Shown: piece by piece, positions 15,483-22,515 of the stretch
How positions within the stretch are numbered: the first letter of the stretch is position 1
How the letters are laid out: every line of letters begins with the position of its first letter
The notes under the pieces: model-generated
Seen by the model: only the letters and a program-made list of their open reading frames with translations
Told to the model about the DNA's origin: nothing
The model's database searches: none
DNA from: a virus
Virus record (IMG/VR): IMGVR_UViG_3300042450_001096
Location: 1 to 44,961 of that record
Reading direction: 5' to 3' (one strand)
Length of the DNA: 44,961 nucleotides
Position numbers and translations under genes: made by a program

Positions 15483-15523
15483 TTGATTTATGTTTGCATA
15501 TATCATAAACGGATGTATATTTG
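15483..15523 (+). promoter_or_regulatory. Rightward promoter with class II operator
   Basis: TTTG (15493-15496) and TATATTTG (15516-15523) are 19 bases apart. The spacer begins CATATATCATAAAC. Together with the upstream TTTGAT this forms the imperfect inverted repeat seen at two other promoters (16329 and 30894). It drives the gene at 15545. Confidence 0.78.
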
Positions 15524-15544
15524 CAGACCAAAAAATTATAAACT

Positions 15545-16297
15545 ATGGCACAAGCAATCGGATTCGCAAACAAATTTTATACTCTATGGAGTATTGACAC
15601 AGAGTCTGTTTACACTACTGACTCTCACGGTAACCACTGGTTAACTGGGTACAACACCAAATTTCATTACCACAAGAACATTTCTATCGATTTAGAAAAG
15701 GCAAAATCATTACATCCAGATTTAGATGTTATGGAAGATTTAAGAGGCAAAACCAGTTCTTGGACATCTGATAATAAAGAGGATTTATGCCCTCAAATTA
15801 TGAAATTTGGTAAGTACTGGGGACATAACCTAGACGAGTTAGTCATTTCCGATTTTCAATATGTAATTTGGATTTGCGAGAATCGTGGCGGCACTAAAAA
15901 TGGCTTATATGCGAGCGAGTTACCAGCAGTTGTAGCACATTACAAAGCGATTGACGATGCTACTCACAAAAAATTAAACGCTATAAGAAATATATTTAAC
16001 TCAATAGTTAGTGCGGGTAGTTATGAGTTTGTTGCTGAACGCAATTTGAGAATAAACGACAGTTTTGCAACTATGCAAGTTAATGTATCTGAGGAGTTCA
16101 ATACCTACGTTACTTTTGTATTTCCGAATGGTTCTTTTACTGAAAACTATTACAATGGGTTTACTTACGGTTTGCCGCTAGTTAAAGGCAAGGCAAAGAG
16201 GATTAAAGGCAAAACTATTGAGTTGTCGTTTATAAAGGAGGAATCAGACGAGGAGTGGGAGGTTCGTTTAATTGTAACTAGTATAACAATCAAATAA
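15545..16297 (+). CDS. Unknown protein with FGKY (ExoX C-terminal-like) motif
   Basis: This 250-residue soluble protein is not assigned as a whole. Residues 87-111 (KFGKYWGHNLDELVISDFQYVIW in outline) match the FGKYxG motif of ExoX-C/DUF3820-like domains, as at 4692 and 16853. The N-terminus is aromatic-rich and the last 90 residues are beta-rich (KGKAKRIKGKTIELSFIK), possibly an OB-like fold. It has its own class II promoter and a strong terminator, so it is a one-gene unit. The architecture resembles the gene at 16853, suggesting ancient duplication. A nucleic acid-related role is inferred. Confidence 0.65.
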   Translation: MAQAIGFANKFYTLWSIDTESVYTTDSHGNHWLTGYNTKFHYHKNISIDLEKAKSLHPDLDVMEDLRGKTSSWTSDNKEDLCPQIMKFGKYWGHNLDELVISDFQYVIWICENRGGTKNGLYASELPAVVAHYKAIDDATHKKLNAIRNIFNSIVSAGSYEFVAERNLRINDSFATMQVNVSEEFNTYVTFVFPNGSFTENYYNGFTYGLPLVKGKAKRIKGKTIELSFIKEESDEEWEVRLIVTSITIK

Positions 16298-16300
16298 CAC

Positions 16301-16329
16301 AGAGCGGCTAACTACCGCTCTTTTTTTTT
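16301..16329 (+). terminator. Intrinsic terminator
   Basis: AGAGCGG (16301-16307) pairs with CCGCTCT (16315-16321) around CTAACTA, followed by a run of Ts. It ends the one-gene unit starting at 15545, immediately before the next promoter. Confidence 0.9.
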
Positions 16330-16368
16330 GATATAAGTTTGCATATATCAAAACTCTTTGTATCTTTG
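16329..16368 (+). promoter_or_regulatory. Rightward promoter with class II operator
   Basis: TTTG (16338-16341) and TATCTTTG (16361-16368) are 19 bases apart. This copy has the clearest operator: TTTGATATA and TATATCAAA are perfect 9-base arms separated by 8 bases, centred on the -33 box. It drives the gene whose likely start is 16411. Confidence 0.8.
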
Positions 16369-16410
16369 GCCAATGTTAGCAACGTAGCTGACACAGCAAA
16401 ACTAGAAATT

Positions 16411-16794
16411 ATGACTACAGTACGCACAACCTTCAACCAGCACAACCTTAAAAAAGGCGACAAAGTGTTTTTATTTGGCTCTTGGAATGGATTCGAAACC
16501 CGAACAATTCAGTTTTATGTACAAGAGTACACAATCCACTCTATAGGTAAAAAACAGTGTTATTTAATCATTGGAGACGATGTATTATCGAGACAATCAT
16601 TTTACTGTGAGCATCCTTACGGTATCGCTACAACACAAGAAAAAGCGACAGAGTTATGCGCCCTATTAATGGATGAGATTATTTCTACCGAGATAGAAGT
16701 TGGTGAGCGCATAAACACCAGTTACTCTCAACTTATAGTATCAAATTGCAAAAATGGTAATCGTGAAATAATTTTTAATCCTCGCAATAAATAA
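16411..16794 (+). CDS. Hypothetical protein with class II promoter
   Basis: I take ATG 16411 (127 residues), because the in-frame ATG at 16339 lies upstream of the -7 box and would not be on the transcript. The N-terminal part (KKGDKVFLFGSWNGFETRTIQFYVQEYTI in outline) looks like a small beta barrel of the SH3 type. A helical part with two Cys (CEHP, ELCALLMDEI) and a final strand region follow. No family is recognised. It is flanked by hairpin terminators with similar loops. Confidence 0.6.
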   Translation: MTTVRTTFNQHNLKKGDKVFLFGSWNGFETRTIQFYVQEYTIHSIGKKQCYLIIGDDVLSRQSFYCEHPYGIATTQEKATELCALLMDEIISTEIEVGERINTSYSQLIVSNCKNGNREIIFNPRNK

Positions 16795-16806
16795 TAAACA
16801 TAACAC

Positions 16807-16831
16807 GGGCGGCTAAATACCGCCCATTTTT
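16807..16831 (+). terminator. Hairpin terminator
   Basis: GGGCGG (16807-16812) pairs with CCGCCC (16820-16825) around CTAAATA, followed by ATTTTT. The stem core and loop are nearly the same as at 16301-16321. The T run is short, so some read-through into the gene at 16853 is likely, which has no clear promoter of its own. Confidence 0.75.
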
Positions 16832-16852
16832 AACCCTAAAAAAATAGAAACT

Positions 16853-17644
16853 ATGAATTCAGCAACTAGAACACAAAAAAATTACTCAGACGAAACGTTA
16901 ACGCGTATCGAGGATTTATTTACAAAAGGTAACGAGCGTAAGTCTTGGAATATGGGATACTATATCATAGACACTACTGGCGACTACCAAGTATATTTTA
17001 CGCTATATAGATTTAAAAAGTCAGAGAGCGTTTACGTTAATCCGTATAAGTACATTAAAAACATTACATCAGATTTCTCCAAGTTGGAGGATATGGTTAA
17101 TAAATTTAATTCTCAGCCTATCCCTGTTATATTAGTAGGACATGATAATTTTTCTCCGAAAGTTTCTGAGTTTAGAAATAGAAAAAATACCTTAAATCCA
17201 TTTGTTAAATTTGGAAAATATATGGGCAAAACTATTGAGGAAATTTGGGCTATGGATAAAAATTATGTGTTATGGTTTGCTAAAAATTTTGACCCAAAAG
17301 ACAACGCTAATAACATCGAATTGTCAAACCAAGCAAACGAGTTTAAAAATTTGTTTTTTACTGAGTTAGCCGATAAAAACCGCGCTGTTGACACATCTAA
17401 TTACGTGGGTAAGATTAAAGAAAGAGTAACTCTAGACGCTAAAGTTACTAGCATAAAAACTAGTGAGGATTATTCGGTAATTAATTTAGTTACTAAAGAC
17501 GGAGACAACATTTATGTTTACGATAAGGAATACGGTTTAACCGTAGGAGACTCAGTTAATATTATCGGAACCGCTACAAAGCACGTTGAGAAACTTGGCA
17601 AGAAATACACGTATTTAAACAGAATTTACATTAACAAATTATAA
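16853..17644 (+). CDS. FGKY-motif protein with C-terminal OB-like domain
   Basis: This is a 263-residue protein. Residues 119-142 (KFGKYMGKTIEEIWAMDKNYVLW in outline) carry the ExoX-C/DUF3820-like motif. The final 75 residues (KERVTLDAKVTSIKTSEDYSVINL, then VGDSVNIIGTATKH) have the strand and glycine pattern of an OB fold, as in nucleic-acid binding proteins. It is followed after one base by the small GRGGK-type gene, so they form an operon with the next two genes. The role is probably in DNA or RNA metabolism; the enzyme activity, if any, is unknown. Confidence 0.65.
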   Translation: MNSATRTQKNYSDETLTRIEDLFTKGNERKSWNMGYYIIDTTGDYQVYFTLYRFKKSESVYVNPYKYIKNITSDFSKLEDMVNKFNSQPIPVILVGHDNFSPKVSEFRNRKNTLNPFVKFGKYMGKTIEEIWAMDKNYVLWFAKNFDPKDNANNIELSNQANEFKNLFFTELADKNRAVDTSNYVGKIKERVTLDAKVTSIKTSEDYSVINLVTKDGDNIYVYDKEYGLTVGDSVNIIGTATKHVEKLGKKYTYLNRIYINKL

Positions 17645-17645
17645 G

Positions 17646-17807
17646 ATGAGCAAAAAAGAAACACGGGGCGGAAAACGCCCCAACGCTGGGCGTAAAAAAG
17701 TGGATTATAAAACAGAGACTATTGCGTTTAGAGTCCGAGAGCAGTGGGTAGATGAGATTAAATTGTTAGTTAAGGAAAAAGTTAAAAGTTTAGCGGCTGA
17801 GTTATGA
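17646..17807 (+). CDS. Small basic RHH-like phage protein (53 aa)
   Basis: The frame starts at ATG 17646, one base after the preceding stop, and its TGA overlaps the next ATG (ATGA). The N-terminus RGGKRPNAGRKK matches a basic motif common in small phage and plasmid DNA-binding proteins. It is followed by a strand (TETIAFRV) and a helix (EQWVDEIKLLVKEKV), a ribbon-helix-helix-like layout. It probably binds DNA. A GC-rich hairpin (GGGGCG/CGCCCC near 17665-17681) lies in the coding DNA. Confidence 0.65.
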   Translation: MSKKETRGGKRPNAGRKKVDYKTETIAFRVREQWVDEIKLLVKEKVKSLAAEL

Positions 17808-18028
17808 AAAATAAAAAAGCGTATTTAATAAATATAGAACTCTCTATTTTATACGAATTGTCGGCCGTCAAACGAAAGGAACTAGAAAAAAAACACCCAA
17901 ACTGGTTCGACTACGATTTGGAAAAAAACGCCCCAGAGATATGGGAAGTTAATTTGTTTTTTGAAATCAACGGAACAGTTATAGGTTCGGCGTTTAGTAA
18001 AAATTTATTTGCTGGGTTTGTATCATAA
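17804..18028 (+). CDS. Hypothetical protein (74 aa)
   Basis: The start overlaps the stop of the preceding gene. The protein is short and soluble, with a charged helix (SAVKRKELEKKHPNW) and then beta strands (WEVNLFFEINGTVIGSAF). No family is recognised. It is the last gene of the small operon from 16853. The DNA after it (18029-18060) holds no clear promoter or terminator. Confidence 0.5.
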   Translation: MKNKKAYLINIELSILYELSAVKRKELEKKHPNWFDYDLEKNAPEIWEVNLFFEINGTVIGSAFSKNLFAGFVS

Positions 18029-18060
18029 AAACAGTTTTAAAATAGTCTATTTTTACAGCC

Positions 18061-18579
18061 ATGAAACTACTGGCTGTTTTGTTACTACCTCTTAAACTAT
18101 TCGGACAGTTTACCTATTGCGGAACAGACACGGTAATAAATCTCACAACTCAATCTGGGTTAATTTACGAGTGGAATGTGGATGGGTTTTTAAGTACAAA
18201 CCAAGACGCGCAACTTACAATAAATAGAACAGGAGCGTTTTTTGTCGAATTGACCGTACAAGACGCCAACGGTTGCGTTAACTCCGATAAAAAGGTGTTA
18301 GAGGTTGCCGAATGCAAAGAATGGACGTATTACGCTCCTAATGCGTTTTCGCCAAATGGCATTAATAAAACGTGGACTCCCGTCGGTGAAAATATTACTA
18401 TTGATTTAATACGAATATTTACTCGAGAGGGCCAAGTTATATTCGAGGGCATTGGTGTTTGGGATGGCAAATATTTAAACCGAGAGTGTATGGGCGGCGT
18501 ATATGTTTATACATGCGATTATACAACCGTATTCGGAACAAAATTACGAGACTTAGGGCGCGTTACATTAGTGCGTTAA
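18061..18579 (+). CDS. Exported protein with T9SS type B (CHU_C) sorting domain
   Basis: This is a 172-residue protein. Residues 1-16 form a signal peptide (MKLLAVLLLPLKLFGQ). Residues about 20-85 are an Ig/PKD-like domain (IYEWNVDGF, ELTVQDANGCVNSD). Residues about 92-172 match the gliding motility-associated C-terminal domain: YAPNAFSPNG, IRIFTREGQVIFEG, VWDGKYLN, GGVYVYTCDY and the final GRVTLVR. In Bacteroidota this domain directs proteins through T9SS after Sec export. The phage protein should therefore leave the host through T9SS and sit on or outside the cell. It is much shorter than most host proteins with this domain. Confidence 0.88.
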   Translation: MKLLAVLLLPLKLFGQFTYCGTDTVINLTTQSGLIYEWNVDGFLSTNQDAQLTINRTGAFFVELTVQDANGCVNSDKKVLEVAECKEWTYYAPNAFSPNGINKTWTPVGENITIDLIRIFTREGQVIFEGIGVWDGKYLNRECMGGVYVYTCDYTTVFGTKLRDLGRVTLVR

Positions 18580-18770
18580 ATACCCTTTTTTCGCTTAGTA
18601 TTTTTTTGTTTTCGCACCCATTCAACTAATTTTAAACATGCAAAAAACATTGCAATGGTTGCGGCAAAAAACTGAAATATTACCGTTGCCTCATGCAGAA
18701 ATGAAAGCAAAAAACTAATAAACATTATTACCCAACCAGTTACCCCAGTGCCTTCGTTATTTTGTTCCAT
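18576..18770 (-). CDS. Small two-segment membrane protein, candidate holin
   Basis: This 64-residue protein has two hydrophobic segments (about 12-31 and 33-54) and a very basic tail (RKQKNTKRKKG). Size, topology and charge are those of class II holins. It follows the tail fibre gene by 9 bases at the end of the structural run, a common holin position. It would be a second lysis membrane protein besides the one at 11060; which of the two is the true holin cannot be told from sequence. Its end overlaps the convergent T9SS-domain gene by 4 bases. Confidence 0.65.
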   Translation of the reverse strand: MEQNNEGTGVTGWVIMFISFLLSFLHEATVIFQFFAATIAMFFACLKLVEWVRKQKNTKRKKGI

Positions 18771-18779
18771 TGTAAAATA

Positions 18780-20480
18780 TTATCTAAAACTAGTTTCGTA
18801 TGAATATGTAATCATTGTGGGAACATTTGTTAACCCAGTTCCAGCGCCAACCATGTAAGCCTTATTATTGTGTATTACAATTGGATATAATGTAGAGGTA
18901 TCTGGTTCTGTACCTAAGAAAAAACTACCTGTACCAACTATACCTCTTCCATTTATTGCTGTATTAGGTATAGCTAAAGGTTGAAACCAACCATTTTGAC
19001 CAGCAACAACTAAACTAAAATCGACAAATACTTTTAAATATACTGTAACAATATTTCCATTAATTTTAAAAAATAATTCATCAAATCTTGCGCCTGTAAT
19101 ATAAGTTCCGTCCACAGTTAAAGCAGTAACAATACCACCCATAATACTATTGTTACCTTGTAATTGTACCCAAACCGCCGCTGTTGTACTAGCGTCAATG
19201 CATCTATATTCAATAGATGTATTATAATCTTGAACAATAAAACCAACTTGATAACCTAATGACTCATCTTGTGACGCTCCTGGTATTCCATTAAACGTTG
19301 AATATGGCGGTATTTGCACCATTGTAAATGCCGTAATTCCTAAATCTGTCTCTGCTTGAATTATTGAGGCGTTTCTTTCAACTGCTACTAGTTTTGTTAG
19401 AGCCGTGCAATCTTGAAGAAAACCAACACCTGTTGTAAGTTCTCCATAAAAAAAAACGGATGTTAAAGATGTACAATCTCTTAAAAATGTACCTGTTACA
19501 TTAACATTTCCTAAAAATGAAACAGATGTTAATAAACTTAAACTTGAAAATAAAGAAGAATTTCCTGTAATATTTCCTAAAAAAGAAAGAGTCGTTATAT
19601 ATATGCAACTTAATAAAAATTCGTCTCCAGTTGTTACATCAAAATCACATTTAAAACTTGTAACCTCTGTATTATTTGCTAGAAATGCATCCCCAAAATT
19701 ATCCAACCCATAAACCTCTATTCTAATTACTCCATTACTTAAATCAAAATTTATAACATTTAAGTTAGGATTAGTTATAGGGTCAAATGCGGCTATAAAT
19801 GCCGCTTTATCCGCTAATATTCCAGTAGGTGTTAATGTGTTTACTCCTATAAAAAGATTGTAGTTAGGTATAGTAACAATTGCCCAAATAGCGTCTCCAC
19901 TATTAGCTTGAGTGCATATATAAGTTACTCCTGTAACAAGATTAAATAATCTTGAGCCAACTTTCCAACCAATATCCTCGTCGTAATTACTATCTGGAAT
20001 AACATCGTTCATTGACATGCAATATACGTTATCTCCTATAGTTGGATAAAAATACAAGAATCCGTCTTCCCACTGCAATTCTTTATCATTCGCGCATACT
20101 TGTGATATTCCTCCCCCGTATCCATACGCTCTTGTTCCTTCACGAATTTTTGAACTATTAGCTAAAACAACCGCATCCCCGTTTGAAATATTTATATCGT
20201 TACCGTCTGTTGTATTACCTAATACTAACGTTTCCGCTAACGTGCCAGCACCACTTGCTGGTAAATCGTCTATCGTTGCAAATGGGTTAGTTTCCGACGG
20301 CGCGTTTGCATTTTGCACCGCTGCCAATTCATTAGAATTTAATTGTCCTCCAGATGACGGTATCTCGTCAACTCGCATTTTTTTAGTTACTCCATTTTGA
20401 GAAACTGGAAATACCTCAGCACCAGATAATGGTAAATTTACTGGGTCTAAATTTGGAATACTTGAGTCTTGTTCTGCCAT
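18780..20480 (-). CDS. Tail fibre with leucine-rich repeats
   Basis: This 566-residue protein opens with a phage fibre-type N-terminus (LPLSGAEVFPVSQNGVTKKMRVDEI in outline). Two middle parts share SxxYxxxxGxxVGSR-like and QDESLGYQVGF motifs for a repeated small domain. Between them lie at least three BspA-like leucine-rich repeats of about 24 residues (for example FLRDCTSLTSVFFYGELTTG, then FLQDCTALTKL). A C-terminal beta region with PNTAINGRGIVGTGSFFLG resembles fibre tips. It probably binds the host receptor. The repeat region looks poorer in CG dinucleotides than its neighbours, consistent with exchange of the binding part. Confidence 0.75.
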   Translation of the reverse strand: MAEQDSSIPNLDPVNLPLSGAEVFPVSQNGVTKKMRVDEIPSSGGQLNSNELAAVQNANAPSETNPFATIDDLPASGAGTLAETLVLGNTTDGNDINISNGDAVVLANSSKIREGTRAYGYGGGISQVCANDKELQWEDGFLYFYPTIGDNVYCMSMNDVIPDSNYDEDIGWKVGSRLFNLVTGVTYICTQANSGDAIWAIVTIPNYNLFIGVNTLTPTGILADKAAFIAAFDPITNPNLNVINFDLSNGVIRIEVYGLDNFGDAFLANNTEVTSFKCDFDVTTGDEFLLSCIYITTLSFLGNITGNSSLFSSLSLLTSVSFLGNVNVTGTFLRDCTSLTSVFFYGELTTGVGFLQDCTALTKLVAVERNASIIQAETDLGITAFTMVQIPPYSTFNGIPGASQDESLGYQVGFIVQDYNTSIEYRCIDASTTAAVWVQLQGNNSIMGGIVTALTVDGTYITGARFDELFFKINGNIVTVYLKVFVDFSLVVAGQNGWFQPLAIPNTAINGRGIVGTGSFFLGTEPDTSTLYPIVIHNNKAYMVGAGTGLTNVPTMITYSYETSFR

Positions 20481-20482
20481 GT

Positions 20483-21055
20483 TTATATAATTATTTTAAA
20501 CCCGTTATCTTGTAAAATGTAAAATCCATTGTCTTGTAATAAGTAACTAAAAGTAACCCCAACTGGTGGTTGTACATAATTATTACCTGTATTTAATCCT
20601 CCTAAAATTGCGCCTGTTGCTGCGTCCCAAATAAACTGAAATTGTAAATTTTGTAAATTAGACGGCTCATCAATTGAAACATCAATATTTAATTTATCGT
20701 CTGAAATAACCCGAACAGTAACGTTAACTACCGCAAAATCTTCCATAAAACTCAAATCTGCACGTACTAAGTTTTCAATTAAAATTCGTCCCTCTGACGT
20801 AATTGGTGTTCTAATTAACCCGCGTTCCGTTAACGAATTAAATTGCGATGCGGCGTCTATTAAAAAAGAGTTCCCCCAAAAATCAAAACGTTGCTCGTCG
20901 AATTCACCTACTTGAGAGGTTGATTGCTCAACGTTGCCGCCAAACATTCCTAAGTATGGCATATTTTCAAAACTATACACCGATTCCAAGTCGTTGCCTA
21001 ACACGTTAATGTCGCCACCGTTACCTGTTTCGTATATTTTTATATCTCTAGTCAT
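20483..21055 (-). CDS. GP46-like baseplate protein
   Basis: This 190-residue protein has FDFWGNS near residue 57, a helical stretch (TSEGRILIENLVRADLSFMEDF), and then beta strands (VVNVTVRVISDDKLNIDVSIDEPS). This is the pattern of phage Mu GP46-like baseplate proteins. The C-terminus repeats LLQDNGF and ILQDNGF in tandem. The gene sits between connector genes and the fibre gene and is 2 bases from the latter. It probably belongs to the baseplate wedge or fibre attachment. The family call is moderate; its separation from the other baseplate genes is odd. Confidence 0.55.
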   Translation of the reverse strand: MTRDIKIYETGNGGDINVLGNDLESVYSFENMPYLGMFGGNVEQSTSQVGEFDEQRFDFWGNSFLIDAASQFNSLTERGLIRTPITSEGRILIENLVRADLSFMEDFAVVNVTVRVISDDKLNIDVSIDEPSNLQNLQFQFIWDAATGAILGGLNTGNNYVQPPVGVTFSYLLQDNGFYILQDNGFKIII

Positions 21056-21671
21056 TAGCCCTTACCCATTTAAAACCTCTTGGCGTTAATTCAAAATTAA
21101 CCATTGTGTCGCTACCTTGCTCGACATTTGGTATAATTACCTCAACTGTTTCTATTGCAGTAACTTGAAATGTTAATCTACCAGCCTGGTCAAACGTTGT
21201 TGAGTCGTCTCCATTTGGTGGTCGTTTAGGGTCATAAACTTGAACCGAAACGACCTTACGATTTTTTACAATACCTAGACCAGTGTCTACAGTTTTATAA
21301 ACTGTTGCCATCAAAATAGCGCGAATCTTACCTATTACTTTTTGAACTATTAACGCCGCTCGTGTGTCGCCAATATTCTCAGCATTTGTATAAGACCTAG
21401 CGTATACATCCACAGCGTAACTATAAACCCCGTCAGCGTCTTTTGGGTCTTCATTTTGATAGTTGCCATCAATAAATGAAACGTTAATAACCGCTGGCGT
21501 CATTTCCGTTAAATCAAACGGAGTTGTTCGCTCTAGCCAAACATTACAGTCTAAATCTGGGTCGTAACTCATCGCAAACTGTTCCTCTAACTCAATAGCA
21601 ATAATCTCAACTATCTTATTACGGATAACCTCATAATTTTGCGGCGCTATAACTCCTAGTATTTTACTCAT
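21048..21671 (-). CDS. Tail terminator or connector-like protein
   Basis: This 207-residue protein has an N-terminal helix (YEVIRNKIVEIIAIELEEQ) followed by mixed alpha/beta. The layout suits tail terminator or neck proteins, with DVYARSYTNAENIGDTRAALIVQKVIGKIRAIL as the central helix pair. It overlaps its neighbours on both sides by 4 and 8 bases. The call comes mostly from the order capsid, connector, terminator, baseplate; no diagnostic motif is visible. Confidence 0.5.
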   Translation of the reverse strand: MSKILGVIAPQNYEVIRNKIVEIIAIELEEQFAMSYDPDLDCNVWLERTTPFDLTEMTPAVINVSFIDGNYQNEDPKDADGVYSYAVDVYARSYTNAENIGDTRAALIVQKVIGKIRAILMATVYKTVDTGLGIVKNRKVVSVQVYDPKRPPNGDDSTTFDQAGRLTFQVTAIETVEVIIPNVEQGSDTMVNFELTPRGFKWVRAND

Positions 21672-22051
21672 TGTTTATAATCTCCTAGCAAACATACTAA
21701 AACTCCAACAGTTTCGTCGGGGTGTGCTTGTGTAATTATGTAATTTTTTTCTATTCCTGTAGAGTCTGCGACTTTAATTATACAACCTTTAATATTTACC
21801 TCACCAGCCGCGTTTCGTGTCGGGAAATAGGCCGCAATAAGTTCCGCCTCTGAAATATTAATATGAGCGTTACGAGTATTTATAATCATGCCCGTTTCAT
21901 AGTCAACCTTAAACCAATGTTTAGTATTTAAACCAACAACTAGAGCCGTTTCTCCCGTTTCTGGACGTATAATTGTAATATCAACACTAAAGTCCTTTTT
22001 TGAACCTAGTATTAATTTCCAGTCAGAACGAGCAAAATCAAGAATTCCCAT
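21668..22051 (-). CDS. Head-tail connector-like protein
   Basis: This 127-residue, mainly beta protein starts MGILDFARSDWKLILGSKKDF. It contains paired strands around TALVVGLNTKHWFKVDYETGM and an ending HPDETVGVLVCLLGDY. Such small beta-rich proteins following the capsid gene usually form the neck or stopper (gpFII-like). Two Cys are present near 89 and 120. Placement and overlap with the next gene support the assignment, but no sequence motif settles it. Confidence 0.5.
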   Translation of the reverse strand: MGILDFARSDWKLILGSKKDFSVDITIIRPETGETALVVGLNTKHWFKVDYETGMIINTRNAHINISEAELIAAYFPTRNAAGEVNIKGCIIKVADSTGIEKNYIITQAHPDETVGVLVCLLGDYKQ

Positions 22052-22070
22052 TTATTTTTAGTTTAAATAT

Positions 22071-22102
22071 AAAAAAAAGACGGGGCCATTACAGCACCCG
22101 CC
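22071..22102 (-). terminator. Intrinsic terminator
   Basis: On the minus strand GGCGGG (22102-22097) pairs with CCCGTC (22084-22079), with one G-T pair, followed by eight Ts. It follows the small HeH-like gene and precedes the connector genes, so those may depend on read-through. Confidence 0.75.
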
Positions 22103-22127
22103 TCCCCCTATCCCAGTTGGCACTGTG

Positions 22128-22445
22128 TTAGATTGTATCCATGTTCGAGGGGTAAGCCAAGTCGAACAATTCTTGTTTGGTTGAATCTTTAGGAAATTTT
22201 ATTTCTTTTTCCGTAAGAGTTATAATTAAATCTCCTTTAGTAACAGAATCGTAATCTGGAACCATAGTCTCGGTTTTATCTGTCTCAGTTAATACCGTTT
22301 CGTCAGACTCTTTTAAAAATCCTTGCTCTACTAATTTATCAGCGTTACCACTTGGAAAATTAGACTCATTAACTATGTCTCCGTAATTAAAAATTTTGTT
22401 TCCTAATCCGCCAACCGTGAGTGAAATTACTATATATGTTTTCAT
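22128..22445 (-). CDS. Small head-region protein with HeH/LEM-like motif
   Basis: This is a 105-residue protein. The first 45 residues (TYIVISLTVGGLGNKIFNYGD, then LVEQGFL) form a small beta domain that also opens the glycan enzyme at 28096. Residues about 66-98 (SVTKGDLIITLTEKEIKF, PKDSTKQELFDLAY) have the helix-extended-helix (LEM-like) pattern found in small phage head-region proteins. The linker is Thr/Glu-rich. It lies between two terminators directly after the capsid gene, so its expression may be lower. It is probably a minor virion or assembly protein. Confidence 0.6.
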   Translation of the reverse strand: MKTYIVISLTVGGLGNKIFNYGDIVNESNFPSGNADKLVEQGFLKESDETVLTETDKTETMVPDYDSVTKGDLIITLTEKEIKFPKDSTKQELFDLAYPSNMDTI

Positions 22446-22457
22446 TATTTAGGGTAT

Positions 22458-22491
22458 AAAAAAAGGGGCTAGGCTATAAACCCGCCCCTTT
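22458..22491 (-). terminator. Intrinsic terminator after capsid gene
   Basis: On the minus strand AAAGGGGC (22491-22484) pairs with GCCCCTTT (22469-22462), followed by a run of Ts. It lies 24 bases after the major capsid gene, where a terminator can set a high ratio of capsid to later proteins. Confidence 0.85.
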
Positions 22492-22515
22492 ATGGTTAAA
22501 AATCAAAAATCAATA

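Noticed and set aside
16339-16410. Longer N-terminus for the gene at 16411
   Set aside because: The upstream ATG lies before the -7 box of the only promoter, so it would not be transcribed from it.
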